The notes: a model not told the origin generated them from the sequence alone. DNA of 58,976 nucleotides from Actinomycetes bacterium (GCA_021815645.1 JAKBAB010000002.1:1-58976), one strand, 5' to 3'. Shown: positions 18,146 to 27,857, counted from the stretch's first letter. Translations and numbers: made by a program.

Positions 18146-18529
18146 CTAGATCCGCCGATACCGTCCCCTCCCAACCCGCGTTAGCTCCGGAGCCCGACCC
18201 CGGTCGCCCCGGTACATGCGATCGATGGCGCGTTGACCGGCCCAGTACTCGTCCGAACCAACAACGACTCCGAGGTGACGGTAGACGTCAATCGGGCGAA
18301 ACGTGGCCCCACCGATCTCCACCCCCATCTCGATCAGCGTCGCCAGCGCCCGCTCGCGGGCCGTTCCGGGCCGGCGCAGGGTTCTCTTCTCGATCCGCTG
18401 GGGCGCCAGCCGAACCAGCCAGCGGTTCTTACGAGGTAACGCCACCTCCACCAAGGCACTGACGAGATTGATCCGAAGAGCGCCAACCGCCCTGCCTTCT
18501 CCACTACCCAGCGCCGGTGCTAATGCCAC
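18146..18529 (-). CDS. Hypothetical protein, possible small DNA-binding/winged-helix type
   Basis: ATLIEMGVEIGGATFRPIDVYRHLGVVVGSDEYWAGQRAIDRM reads like real protein; no family recognised. Confidence 0.4.
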   Translation of the reverse strand: MALAPALGSGEGRAVGALRINLVSALVEVALPRKNRWLVRLAPQRIEKRTLRRPGTARERALATLIEMGVEIGGATFRPIDVYRHLGVVVGSDEYWAGQRAIDRMYRGDRGRAPELTRVGRGRYRRI

Positions 18530-18681
18530 CCATTACGGAACGTAGGCGTCCGAGTCCGATCACCCGAGAAGTTACCGGTAGACCAGGGCTTCTGGCCACA
18601 AATTTTGGCCGTTACCGTCCTTGAGTTCTGATCACCGTCGCCTCCGACAGGGGCCCTCCTGCGGTTGTCTGGAGCGAGGTA

Positions 18682-19146
18682 CTACTCGAGTTCTTTGTAC
18701 ATTGACTGAGCCAGTACTCGGTACCCGAGCGAGTTGTACAGACTCTGAGCCACGGGGTTATTGCCAAAGACACTCAGTCCCAATTTCACGCCACCGCGCG
18801 CGCGAACGTACGCCTCCGCGGCCTCCATCGTCGAACGGCCCAGTCCCCGACCACGAAAGGCCTCATCCACCTCGACGTCGTAGACGAACCACTCCGTCGA
18901 CGCCTCCCCGCCTTGTTGGCTCAGCCATAACGTACCGACGCACGCTTCACCGTCGAGTACGTTCATCACGTGCTGGCCGGCGGCGGCCCGTCCTTCGGGA
19001 AAGAGAGTCGATACGTGGTGGTCGACGTTCTCCCGCGCTTGGGTCGCACTATTACCGGCCGACACCAGGTCCTCGTAGTACTTTTCGAACATCTCGGGCA
19101 TCCACCGCGCGAGTTCGTCTTCGGACTTAGGGGTGAGTTGCACCAT
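18682..19146 (-). CDS. GNAT family N-acetyltransferase
   Basis: VYDVEVDEAFRGRGLGRSTMEAAEAYVRARGGVKLGLSVFGNNPVAQSLYNSLGYRV. Confidence 0.92.
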   Translation of the reverse strand: MVQLTPKSEDELARWMPEMFEKYYEDLVSAGNSATQARENVDHHVSTLFPEGRAAAGQHVMNVLDGEACVGTLWLSQQGGEASTEWFVYDVEVDEAFRGRGLGRSTMEAAEAYVRARGGVKLGLSVFGNNPVAQSLYNSLGYRVLAQSMYKELE

Positions 19147-19416
19147 TGCGCCAGGTTACCCAAGGTCTCACTCGCGGGCAACTGGGGTCACGTTAACTCA
19201 ACGGCCGCACTTCGCGTGTTTGGCGGCCCTTAGCGAGGGCCCGCGACGAAAATAACCAGGCACCGGACTATTAGCGGCCCCGTCTCTTCGAGAGCGAACT
19301 CGGACCCACAACACAGCTGCCCTTGTTCGTAATGAATATCGTCGCAGACTTTGGACTATCGGTACGTACCTTTAATACCGACGAGGCGAGACCACTTAAT
19401 GCGGGCCGGAAACCAA

Positions 19417-19701
19417 CTACGCCGCGGTGAGCGTCTCCTTGCTGAGTCCACACGACCGGAGAAAGTTCCGGACCCGCACGACTTGATCCTCCGAGAGTTC
19501 GCGATTGCGCGTTGAACCGAACGACACCGTCTCACCCTCGATGGTCACGGCCCAGTTACCTCGGTGAGTCTCGTGGACCTCGCCGAATCGGGCCAAGAGT
19601 GAGCAGACGTCGTGCCACTGTATGTTGTGGTTGAGCGGGTGACCAAAGAGTTTCTGAGCGGTGAGGCGATGGTGATGGTCCAACTTGATCGACATGTTCA
19701 A
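19417..19701 (-). CDS. Conserved hypothetical small protein (fold resembles HicA/dsRBD-type; weak)
   Basis: HNIQWHDVCSLLARFGEVHETHRGNWAVTIEGE; overlaps start of downstream methyltransferase gene. Confidence 0.5.
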   Translation of the reverse strand: MNMSIKLDHHHRLTAQKLFGHPLNHNIQWHDVCSLLARFGEVHETHRGNWAVTIEGETVSFGSTRNRELSEDQVVRVRNFLRSCGLSKETLTAA

Positions 19702-20975
19702 CCCCCGGGGCGTAAACCGAAACTTTCGGCCTCACCAGCACTATTTACCCTGCCGACCCCTCTGTCAAGGAGCGCCACGACTTCTACGTGCTCACTCATT
19801 GGGAAGAGGTCCCATACTTCCAGCCGATTCAGGACAAATCCCCCGTTTAAGAACTCTTTAAGGTCACGGGCGAAAGTGGCCGCGTCACAAGAGACGTAGA
19901 CCACCCGCCGGGGCGAGCGCCGGACCAGTGATGCGACGGTGCCCCGAGCCAATCCCTGACGTGGCGGATCGAGCACTACCAACGAATCCTCGCGCACGGC
20001 GTCGTTGATGGAACGGGCCCCCACCGACCACTGGCGAACCGTAGCCTGTGCTAATCCCGCCAGGTTGTCGCGCGCGTCGCGTACCGCGAAGGGCGACGAC
20101 TCGACAACGGTCACTCGTCCACGGGATCCAACGAGTCTCGCGAGAGGCAGTGAGAAAAGACCGACGCCACCGAAGAGGTCGACCACGTCGTCACCGGGCA
20201 ACGGGTCGAGCCAGCGCGTGACGACGTCCGTCAAGGTGCTGGGGGCGTCGCGGTGGGGCTGCCAGAAGGACCGTGGACTAACCGCAAAGACGTTTTCACC
20301 CACGCGCACCCGTGACCGGGTCGTCGGGCTCAGGCGAACGCCGTCTAAGGACCAAACGTCGTAGGCGTCACCGCCGTTGCCCACCGTACGCACCACGGCG
20401 AACGCGGGACCGTCCCCGACGGCGCGCAACTCAACCTCGCTGGCGCCACGCCACCTCCGGTTGAAAGCGGTTCGAAAGACGCCGTCGGCGACCCAACAGG
20501 CGTCGAGCGCGACCGTGCGGCGCGACCTCGCTTCGAACAGTCCGAGTCGACCCTCGTCGTCGACGGCGCAGCGCAGTCGGGTTCTCGATCCGCGGGCCGA
20601 ACTAGTGGGCGAGAGAGTGTCGACCGAGAGCTTCACGCCCGCAATTCGTCTGAGGTGTTCCTCGACGACCGCGGATTTCCACCGCCGTTGTTCAAGCGAC
20701 GACGCGTGGTGGAGGTCGCAACCCCCGCATCCCCCGGGGTGGGCGTAGGGACAGAGCGGGTCGACTCGCTCGGCACTGGCTTCAAGAATTTCTACGGCGT
20801 CGGCGCGTCGAAAACGAGCGGTCACCTCGGTCGTGCGGGCGCGCACGAGCTCCCCGGGCAAGGCGTGACGAACGAACGTTACGCACCCATCCTCGGCGCG
20901 GCCCACCGCGCCGCCCTGGGCGGGTCGATCTAGTCGAATAATCGCGTTCGACGGGTCCGAGCGGGGGGTATCCAT
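19698..20975 (-). CDS. TrmA/RumA-like class I SAM-dependent RNA (uracil-5-)methyltransferase with TRAM domain
   Basis: N-terminal TRAM-like; CPYAHPGGCGGCDLHHAS; VVDLFGGVGLFSLPLA; VVLDPPRQGL; VVYVSCDAATFARDL. Confidence 0.92.
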   Translation of the reverse strand: MDTPRSDPSNAIIRLDRPAQGGAVGRAEDGCVTFVRHALPGELVRARTTEVTARFRRADAVEILEASAERVDPLCPYAHPGGCGGCDLHHASSLEQRRWKSAVVEEHLRRIAGVKLSVDTLSPTSSARGSRTRLRCAVDDEGRLGLFEARSRRTVALDACWVADGVFRTAFNRRWRGASEVELRAVGDGPAFAVVRTVGNGGDAYDVWSLDGVRLSPTTRSRVRVGENVFAVSPRSFWQPHRDAPSTLTDVVTRWLDPLPGDDVVDLFGGVGLFSLPLARLVGSRGRVTVVESSPFAVRDARDNLAGLAQATVRQWSVGARSINDAVREDSLVVLDPPRQGLARGTVASLVRRSPRRVVYVSCDAATFARDLKEFLNGGFVLNRLEVWDLFPMSEHVEVVALLDRGVGRVNSAGEAESFGLRPGG

Positions 20976-21647
20976 TTACGCGGCGCGGCGCAAAAAGAGT
21001 TCCACGAGGGCTTGGGCGCGAGTTCGGGCCGCGGGCGTCTCGCGAGCGGTTTGCGCCAACAACTCCGTGGGATCGAGTCCGAAAGAGCGTACGGTACCGT
21101 GATCACTCGCCAACCACTCTCCCAATTGCGCGTCGTCGACTTCGGGGTGAAACTGAACGCCCACGTGGCGTCCGCGCGCGAAAGCCTGTACGGCCCGCGG
21201 GGTCGTCGCCCAAACATCTACCCCATCGGGCAAGGAGCAGTGGTCGAAATGGTATTCGAACCACGGTCCGTCCGGCAGTTCCACGCCGCCGACGACGTTC
21301 AACGTGTACCAACCAATCTCCCCCTCGCGCGCACGGGTCACGGAGCCACCGAAGTACCGGCACAGGGCCTGCGCACCGAAGCAGACCCCCAAAATCGCGA
21401 CACCTCGTCTGTCGGCGATTTCGATGAGGTCCAGCTCGCGCGCGAACCACGCCGCTTCGACTTCACGGTCGTAAACCGACTCGGTGGAACCGAGAACGAC
21501 GAGGACGTCGTAACCGTCGAGATCCGGCGAGGGACGGTCGGCGTCCATCATTGCGACGTCAACGTCGTAACCGCACTTGACGAAGGCGTCTCCCAACAGA
21601 CCGGGCGTGTCTTCTCGATGGTGTCGAAGGAAAAGTGCGCGCGCCAT
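20976..21647 (-). CDS. Type 1 (class I) glutamine amidotransferase (GMP synthase-like)
   Basis: GVAILGVCFGAQALCRYFGGSV...VGVQFHPEVD. Confidence 0.9.
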   Translation of the reverse strand: MARALFLRHHREDTPGLLGDAFVKCGYDVDVAMMDADRPSPDLDGYDVLVVLGSTESVYDREVEAAWFARELDLIEIADRRGVAILGVCFGAQALCRYFGGSVTRAREGEIGWYTLNVVGGVELPDGPWFEYHFDHCSLPDGVDVWATTPRAVQAFARGRHVGVQFHPEVDDAQLGEWLASDHGTVRSFGLDPTELLAQTARETPAARTRAQALVELFLRRAA

Positions 21648-21673
21648 GGTGCCCTCGACTCTAGTAACCCGCT

Positions 21674-21955
21674 TCAGGGACCCGGTAACGACCACCCCAG
21701 GGATCGCGCGATATCGACGCACGAGGGGCACAGGGGGTACTTCTGGGGATCGCGCCCCGGCACCCACTGTTTGCCGCAGAGCGCACGCACGGGTGTCGCG
21801 TTGACCATGCCCTCGACGACCGAGTTGCCCAGGGGCACGAACCCACCGTCGGGCAGCGTGTAGCCCTCGTGCACTAGGTGGGTGAATCGATCGTGGTCTC
21901 CCTCATCAACGCGGCTCGACGATGAGGACGTTACGACGGGCGTCTCGATGGTCAC
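21674..21955 (-). CDS. DUF3039-like protein
   Basis: VEGMVNATPVRALCGKQWVPGRDPQKYPLCPSCVDIARSL. Confidence 0.8.
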   Translation of the reverse strand: MTIETPVVTSSSSSRVDEGDHDRFTHLVHEGYTLPDGGFVPLGNSVVEGMVNATPVRALCGKQWVPGRDPQKYPLCPSCVDIARSLGWSLPGP

Positions 21956-21992
21956 GCCGTTTAATCTACCCAGTCGACTTAGGCTAGTGAGC

Positions 21993-22208
21993 GTGGCGAA
22001 GAGGAGACCCCTACACGCAGTTCGACCGCTCGGGCGCCTCGGATCGCACGTCAACAGGGACGGTAAGGCGAAGAACTCCTATCGCACGCAAGCCGAAGCG
22101 CGCGACGCGGCCCAACTGGCCTGGACGCTCCATCGAGCGGAACTGTCGGCTTACCGCTGTGACCTCTGTCACCAGTGGCACATCGGCGGGCGCGGTCGCG
22201 ACGATTAG
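21993..22208 (+). CDS. Small CxxC-containing hypothetical protein
   Basis: GTG start; KNSYRTQAEARDAAQLAWTLHRAELSAYRCDLCHQWHIGGR. Confidence 0.6.
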   Translation: MAKRRPLHAVRPLGRLGSHVNRDGKAKNSYRTQAEARDAAQLAWTLHRAELSAYRCDLCHQWHIGGRGRDD

Positions 22209-22261
22209 CGGAGCGTCGCGGGAACGGGCAAGATAGGGGGATAAATAGCGAAAGGCTCCCC

Positions 22262-22498
22262 ATGGCCGTACAGGCGTACATCTTGATTCAGTCGGAAATC
22301 GGCTCAAGCGAAAAGGTCGTCCTGGCCACTCGCGCCGTCGCCGGAGTACTCGAGTCCTTCGAAGTAACGGGCCCCTACGACGTCATCGTGCGCTGCGAGG
22401 CGGCGAGCGTAGACGACCTGGGCAAATTCATCGTCGGAGCCATTCAAAAAGTCCCGGGCATCACGCGCACTTTGACCTGCCCGGTCGTCAATATCTAA
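22262..22498 (+). CDS. Stand-alone Lrp/AsnC ligand-binding (RAM) domain protein
   Basis: MAVQAYILIQSEIGSSEKVVLATRAVAGVLESFEVTGPYDVIVRCEA...VPGITRTLTCPVV. Confidence 0.88.
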   Translation: MAVQAYILIQSEIGSSEKVVLATRAVAGVLESFEVTGPYDVIVRCEAASVDDLGKFIVGAIQKVPGITRTLTCPVVNI

Positions 22499-23670
22499 CC
22501 GAAGGCGCCCGCTTGTCGCAGGAGAGCCTGACGGGCCTCGTCGACGCCCCACGACGCTAAACCGTCGCGGGTACCCGAGCCGGGTCGCCGCGGCGCTTCG
22601 TGGACCGAGCCCGGGGTGCCAGAAAACCGGGGAGCCGCCGACGGTTGTGGAGCCGGGTCGAGCGTAAAGACGCCGCGCGCCGTGTTGTAGGGGTGGCGAA
22701 GCGCTTCGCTGGGCGTCAGCACCGGCGTCACGCAGGCGTCCGTCCCCGCGAACACCTCGGTCCACTCGTCGCGCGTTTTCGTAGCGAAAATCGTCGCGAA
22801 GCGCTCTCGAGCGAGGGGCCACTGCTCACGATCCATTTGGGGGGCCAGGTCCTCCTGACTTAGCCCCAACCCCACTAAGAGTTCCGCGTAGAACTGCGGC
22901 TCAATCGCCCCGACCGCGACGTAGTTGCCGTCACTCGTTTCGTAAACGTCGTAGAAGTGGGCCCCCGTGTCGAGGAGATTAACGCCGCGCTCCTCGCGCC
23001 AGTAACCGGCGTTCATCATCGCGTGGGTGAGCGCCATCATGGAAGCCGCGCCGTCAACCATCGCCACGTCCACGACTTGGCCCTCGCCCGAAAGGCGTGC
23101 CGCGTAGACGGCCGCGAGGACTCCGAAGACGAGGTAGAGCGCTCCCCCACCGAAATCCCCAACGAGGTTGAGCGGGGGGACGGGCCGCTCCCCCCGACGA
23201 CCCAGTGGCCATAGGGCGCCCGCTACCGCCAAGTAGTTAATGTCGTGGCCGGCGCGTTCGCGTAGGGGCCCGGTCTGTCCGTAACCCGTCATCCGGGCGT
23301 AGACGAGAGCGCGATTGCCCCGCCACAGCTCTTCGGGACCTAGTCCTAGCCGTTCAGTCACGCCCGGACGAAACCCTTCGACGAAGACGTCGGCCCGCCC
23401 GCTCAACTCTCGAACGAGGTCCCGACCTGCCTCATTCTTGAGATTTACCGCCACGGAGGGCCGCGAGCGGGCCAAGACGTCCCAACTCGGCTCCTCCGAC
23501 GGGTCAGGGTTGCCGCGTTCGATACGAAGGACGTCGGCGCCCTGGTCCGCGAGCAGCATGCACGCGAAAGGACTCGCCCCGAGGCCGGCCAACTCCACCA
23601 CGCGCAGCCCCGCCAGCGGACCCCGAGACCGGTCCGCGGGAGAGGGCGTCACGGCTTCTAGTCCCACCAC
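22495..23670 (-). CDS. CaiB/BaiF CoA-transferase family (alpha-methylacyl-CoA racemase-like)
   Basis: PLAGLRVVELAGLGASPFACMLLADQGADVLRIER...GHDINYLAVAGAL...DVAMVDGAAS. Confidence 0.92.
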   Translation of the reverse strand: MVGLEAVTPSPADRSRGPLAGLRVVELAGLGASPFACMLLADQGADVLRIERGNPDPSEEPSWDVLARSRPSVAVNLKNEAGRDLVRELSGRADVFVEGFRPGVTERLGLGPEELWRGNRALVYARMTGYGQTGPLRERAGHDINYLAVAGALWPLGRRGERPVPPLNLVGDFGGGALYLVFGVLAAVYAARLSGEGQVVDVAMVDGAASMMALTHAMMNAGYWREERGVNLLDTGAHFYDVYETSDGNYVAVGAIEPQFYAELLVGLGLSQEDLAPQMDREQWPLARERFATIFATKTRDEWTEVFAGTDACVTPVLTPSEALRHPYNTARGVFTLDPAPQPSAAPRFSGTPGSVHEAPRRPGSGTRDGLASWGVDEARQALLRQAGAFG

Positions 23671-24827
23671 AGGTCGTGACCGAGCACCCCGCGACCGATC
23701 AGTCCCAATTGGACCTGACTCGTTCCTTCGACGATCGTCAACTGACGAGCGTCTCGGTAAAACTGTTCGGTTGGGTGGTCGGTCATGTAACCGGCCGCCC
23801 CGAGGAGTTGCAACGCCACTCCCGAGACTTTCACCGCTACTTCACTGGCGTAGTACTTCGCCATAGAAAGCGCCGGGACGTACTCCTTGGAAAACATTCC
23901 CTGGTCGGCCAGCCAAGCCGCTCGGTAAGTGAGGAGGCGGGCCGCTTCAATTTCGGTCGCGCACTTAGCAATCTCCCACTGGATACCTTGAAACTCGGCA
24001 ATCGTCTTGCCGAAGGCCTCACGTTCCATGACGTAGTTCGTGGCGTACATGAGCGCACCCTCCGCCAGGCCAATTCCTCGGGCGGCCACGATTGGGCGCA
24101 TAGCGTTAAGCGACCTCATGATCAAGGAAAATCCTCCACCAATCACCTGATCGGCGGGCACCGCAACGTCGTCAAAGTGGATCTCCGTCGTGTCGATTCC
24201 CTTGACCCCCATCTTTTGGTCGACGCGGGGACGCGTCACCCCTGGGGCCGACGCGTCCACGATGAAGGCCCGAATGGACGAGTGGTGGCGAAGATTCGGG
24301 TCACCGACCTTAGCGAAGACCACGAACCAGTCGGCCTGCATCCCCCCGGAGATCCAACACTTCGTACCGTTAATTCGGTAACCACCGGTCACGCCGGGAT
24401 CTTCCGAGGCGGTCGTGCGCATTCCGGCCACGTCCGAACCGGCCCCCGGCTCGGAGAGGCAAAAGGCCGCCCTCTCAGAACCGTTCGCGACACCCGGCAG
24501 GTAACGCTGCTTTTGCTCTTCGCTGCCCGCGATCATGATGGGCCCGGTCGGCAGTCGGGTCAAGAGCAGCATCAGTCCCAGAACGTTGGAGTACTTAGTC
24601 ACCTCTTCGATAGCGAGAGTCAGACCCATAATCCCCGCCCCCGACCCGCCGTACTCTTCGGGAATGCACAGACCGAGCAGGTCGGCCCTTCGAAACTCGT
24701 CAAAAATGTCCTGCGGGTACTCACCCGACGCGTCGATCTCTCTCGCGCGCGGACGAATCTTCTCCTGCGCTAGACGGCGAACGCTCAATTGCAACTGACG
24801 AAGCTCTTCGGTTAACTGGAAGTCCAT
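23658..24827 (-). CDS. Acyl-CoA dehydrogenase
   Basis: FCLSEPGAGSDVAGMRTTA...KCWISGG...GYMTDHPTEQFYRDARQLTIVEGTSQVQ. Confidence 0.94.
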   Translation of the reverse strand: MDFQLTEELRQLQLSVRRLAQEKIRPRAREIDASGEYPQDIFDEFRRADLLGLCIPEEYGGSGAGIMGLTLAIEEVTKYSNVLGLMLLLTRLPTGPIMIAGSEEQKQRYLPGVANGSERAAFCLSEPGAGSDVAGMRTTASEDPGVTGGYRINGTKCWISGGMQADWFVVFAKVGDPNLRHHSSIRAFIVDASAPGVTRPRVDQKMGVKGIDTTEIHFDDVAVPADQVIGGGFSLIMRSLNAMRPIVAARGIGLAEGALMYATNYVMEREAFGKTIAEFQGIQWEIAKCATEIEAARLLTYRAAWLADQGMFSKEYVPALSMAKYYASEVAVKVSGVALQLLGAAGYMTDHPTEQFYRDARQLTIVEGTSQVQLGLIGRGVLGHDLWWD

Positions 24828-24934
24828 ACTGAGAAAGTTAGCCCCTGCGACCCTCGGTATCCGCCGCTAGTAGACACCCGACGCTAGGAGACCGCCAGCG
24901 GCGAACGACGAAAGTACGGCGCGATCGGTCGAAG

Positions 24935-26062
24935 CTACGACGTCTCGGTCCCTTCGGGGGAGCCGTCTCGGCGGGGGGCGACCAACACGTCGCGCGCGAC
25001 GACTCGAAGGGCGACGCGGGTACCGAGATCGATCTCGGACCCGACGTCACTTCTTACGTCGACGCGAAGATTGATGTCCCCTACTTGGACCACTAAGCGG
25101 GTCATCGCCCCGAGGAAACTCTTTCGCGTCACGAAACCCTGGCCACCGGGATCAACGGTGACGGCCACGTCTTCCGGCCGCAACAGGGCGTCGCCCGGGC
25201 CCGACACGCTGGTTGACTCACCGCGACGAACGGCACACTTTTGGCCAAAGAGTTCTAACTCCCCGCCAACAACCACCACCGGAACGCGACTCGATATTCC
25301 CACGAACTGCGCTACGAAAGCGGTCGCTGGCCGCTCGTATAACTCCGCCGGTGCGGCGACCTGTTCGATGCGTCCGCGCGACATGACGCACACCCGGTCC
25401 GCCATAGACAGAACCTCTTCCTGGTCGTGCGTGACGAAGACGGTCGTAATCGCCAGTCGCTGCTGCAGCGAGCGAATCTGATCTCTCAGTTCCGCACGCA
25501 CGATGGCGTCGAGCGCCGATAGGGGTTCGTCCAGGAGTAGAACGCGCGGCTCAATCGCGAGCGCCCTCGCGAGGGCGACGCGCTGCTGCTGGCCCCCGGA
25601 CATCTGGTGGGGGTACTTGCTGGCCTGATCGGCTAGTCCCACCATCTCCAACAGTTCGCTGGCCTTCTTCCGGCGCACCGGCCCCGACTGCTTTCGCATT
25701 CGCAGTCCGAAGGCGACGTTATTTAGCGCGTTCATGTTAGGAAACAGGGAGTAACTCTGAAAGACCATGCCCATGTCACGTTTACGGGCGTTAACGTCGG
25801 AGAGGTCTACTCCGTCGACGACGACGCGACCGCCGTCTAAGATCTCGAAGCCGGCCAGTACGCGAAGCGCGGTCGTCTTGCCACAGCCCGATGGTCCGAG
25901 CAGGGCCATAAACTCGCCGGGGTTAATCGTAAGACTTAGTCCGTCGAGGGCGCGAACGTTGCCGTAGGTGCGCACCAATGATTCGAGTCGAACTTCCGCG
26001 CCGAGAGGTTGGGACGGGGGCGTTTGCGACGTGGAGCCGAGGGTCTCTCTCGTCTGAGTCAT
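24935..26062 (-). CDS. ABC importer ATP-binding protein (spermidine/putrescine/Fe3+ type)
   Basis: LLGPSGCGKTTALRVLAGFEILDGGRVVVDG; MSGGQQQRVALARALAIEPRVLLLDEPLSALD; TOBE-like C-terminus. Confidence 0.93.
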   Translation of the reverse strand: MTQTRETLGSTSQTPPSQPLGAEVRLESLVRTYGNVRALDGLSLTINPGEFMALLGPSGCGKTTALRVLAGFEILDGGRVVVDGVDLSDVNARKRDMGMVFQSYSLFPNMNALNNVAFGLRMRKQSGPVRRKKASELLEMVGLADQASKYPHQMSGGQQQRVALARALAIEPRVLLLDEPLSALDAIVRAELRDQIRSLQQRLAITTVFVTHDQEEVLSMADRVCVMSRGRIEQVAAPAELYERPATAFVAQFVGISSRVPVVVVGGELELFGQKCAVRRGESTSVSGPGDALLRPEDVAVTVDPGGQGFVTRKSFLGAMTRLVVQVGDINLRVDVRSDVGSEIDLGTRVALRVVARDVLVAPRRDGSPEGTETS

Positions 26063-26931
26063 GAGGCGCCTAACTTCCTTCGGGACCGGCGCGACTGCGA
26101 CCGGTCGAGCGAGACAACAATAATTAGCAGTATCCAAGTACCGACGAGACCCAACATTGACGCCGCGACCTGGATGTTTCCGTCCGACGATACCTGAAAC
26201 TGGACGATCCACACCGGAATCGTTTGCCACAGGTCCAAACTCGCCATCGTGTACTCGCCAAAGACCAACGCCAGCGTCAACACGGTCGCCGAAAGGAGCG
26301 CCGGTCGAATGTTGGGAAGGATCACCCGCCACAGGGTCTTTATCCAGTTTCCCCCGAGAGACCGAGACGCCTCAGTCAGGGTCTTGAGGTCGATGGCCCC
26401 GAGCCCGGCGTCGAGTGAACGGTAGACGAAGGGCATCGCCAATATGACGTACATGAAACTCAGTAGGTAGGGTGAGGACTTCGCCCACAGCGGAAACGCC
26501 CCCAACACTCCGATAATCAGCACGATCGGTGGAATAACGATGGGCAGAACGGTGACCACGTCCAAGATCCGACGCAGCCGCGGGACTCGAACGTGGACGT
26601 AGATCGACGTGGGGACCATGAGAACCGTCGAAGCGACGACAGTCACCAGTGCCAGCTTCAGTGACAAAGACAGCGCGGCGGTAAAACCCGGCGCCGACGG
26701 TAAGTTCCTAAACGCCTGGAAGGAGAAGTGGCCGGCGACGTTCTCGAAGGAAAACTTGAGACCCGCGTAGATGGGAATCAGGAAGTACGCCCCGGCCAGT
26801 CCCAGCACGACCAGGCGCCACCACCGAAACTTTCGGCCCCGACGGGCGGAACCGGTCGACGCAGTTTCGACGTACTGATTCTCGCTCTGGGCGACCTCGT
26901 AGAGGGAACCGGAGCCCTCTAACGGAGCCAC
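26059..26931 (-). CDS. ABC importer permease
   Basis: EASRSLGGNWIKTLWRVILPNIRPALLSATVLTLALVFGEYTMA (EAA loop). Confidence 0.9.
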   Translation of the reverse strand: MAPLEGSGSLYEVAQSENQYVETASTGSARRGRKFRWWRLVVLGLAGAYFLIPIYAGLKFSFENVAGHFSFQAFRNLPSAPGFTAALSLSLKLALVTVVASTVLMVPTSIYVHVRVPRLRRILDVVTVLPIVIPPIVLIIGVLGAFPLWAKSSPYLLSFMYVILAMPFVYRSLDAGLGAIDLKTLTEASRSLGGNWIKTLWRVILPNIRPALLSATVLTLALVFGEYTMASLDLWQTIPVWIVQFQVSSDGNIQVAASMLGLVGTWILLIIVVSLDRSQSRRSRRKLGAS

Positions 26932-27857
26932 TTCGACGCCCTTCGCCGAACGAGGCTGTAGAGAATCATGGTGATAGAGAGAATGATCAACATGCCAAAG
27001 GCGATGGCGTCACCAACGTGGGTCTGTCCGGCGATGACGTTGCCGTTGAGAAAATTACCGATCTGAATGGGCGACAACGCAATCAGTCCCAAAGTCAACG
27101 ACTCGGCCGTCGCGTAGGCGGCGAAGGCGCTGCCGAAGAGCAACAGCATTCCGCCGAGAATCGACGGCAGCAGGACCGGCACGCCGACGTAGCGCCAGTA
27201 GCTCCAACTCGACGCACCCATGTTCTCTGCGGCCTCGCGCCAATTGGCCCGCAGCCCGCCGAGCGCCGGCGTGATAACGAGGACCATCAGGGGGAGTTGG
27301 AAGTATAAGTAAACCACGAGAACGCCGGAAAAGGTGGTGATGTTAAAGCCAATGGAGGCCAGGTTGATGCCGACGTCGTGCAGCCAGAACGTCAACACGC
27401 CCGCCGATCCGAGCGTTGCGAGGAAAATGAAGGTGAGGTTGATACCACCGAAGTTCGCCAGCACCCCCGAGGCAGTGGCGCAGAGCCGGCGAAGTACCGT
27501 GCTGTGCGAAGTCTGAATGGCGTAGGCCAAAAAAACTCCCAATACCCCGGGGATTAGTGCGGACAGCAGTCCGAGCTTGATGCTGTTCTCGAATCCCGTG
27601 AGGAATACCCCGTGGAGAACCAAATTGATATTGCCCATAGTCCAGCGCCCGGAGTCGCTGTGAAAGGCCTCGTAGATGACCGCGATAGCCGGAATCCCCA
27701 TGCCCAAAAAGGCGTAGACCACGAAGGGCGTAATGGCGAAGACCGGTTCGCTGCGCCGTAAGAACCGTCGAAACCGACGCTGACGTGACGGCGCCGCAGT
27801 CCCGGGCCCCGGCGCGATTGCGCCCGAGCCCGGGACTGCGGCTTCAGAGGAAGACAT
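26919..27857 (-). CDS. ABC importer permease
   Basis: REAAENMGASSWSYWRYVGVPVLLPSILGGMLLLFGSAFAAYATAESL (EAA loop). Confidence 0.9.
   Translation of the reverse strand: MSSSEAAVPGSGAIAPGPGTAAPSRQRRFRRFLRRSEPVFAITPFVVYAFLGMGIPAIAVIYEAFHSDSGRWTMGNINLVLHGVFLTGFENSIKLGLLSALIPGVLGVFLAYAIQTSHSTVLRRLCATASGVLANFGGINLTFIFLATLGSAGVLTFWLHDVGINLASIGFNITTFSGVLVVYLYFQLPLMVLVITPALGGLRANWREAAENMGASSWSYWRYVGVPVLLPSILGGMLLLFGSAFAAYATAESLTLGLIALSPIQIGNFLNGNVIAGQTHVGDAIAFGMLIILSITMILYSLVRRRASKWLR
27794..27841. repeat. Near-perfect 48-nt palindrome at the 5' end of the permease gene
   Basis: CCGCAGTCCCGGGC (27794-27807) / GCCCGGGACTGCGG (27828-27841), nested GGCGC-GATT-GCGCC. Confidence 0.8.

Noticed and set aside
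23676-24773. Long plus-strand ORF of 365 aa
   Set aside because: Antisense shadow of the acyl-CoA dehydrogenase; composition typical of high-GC shadow frames.
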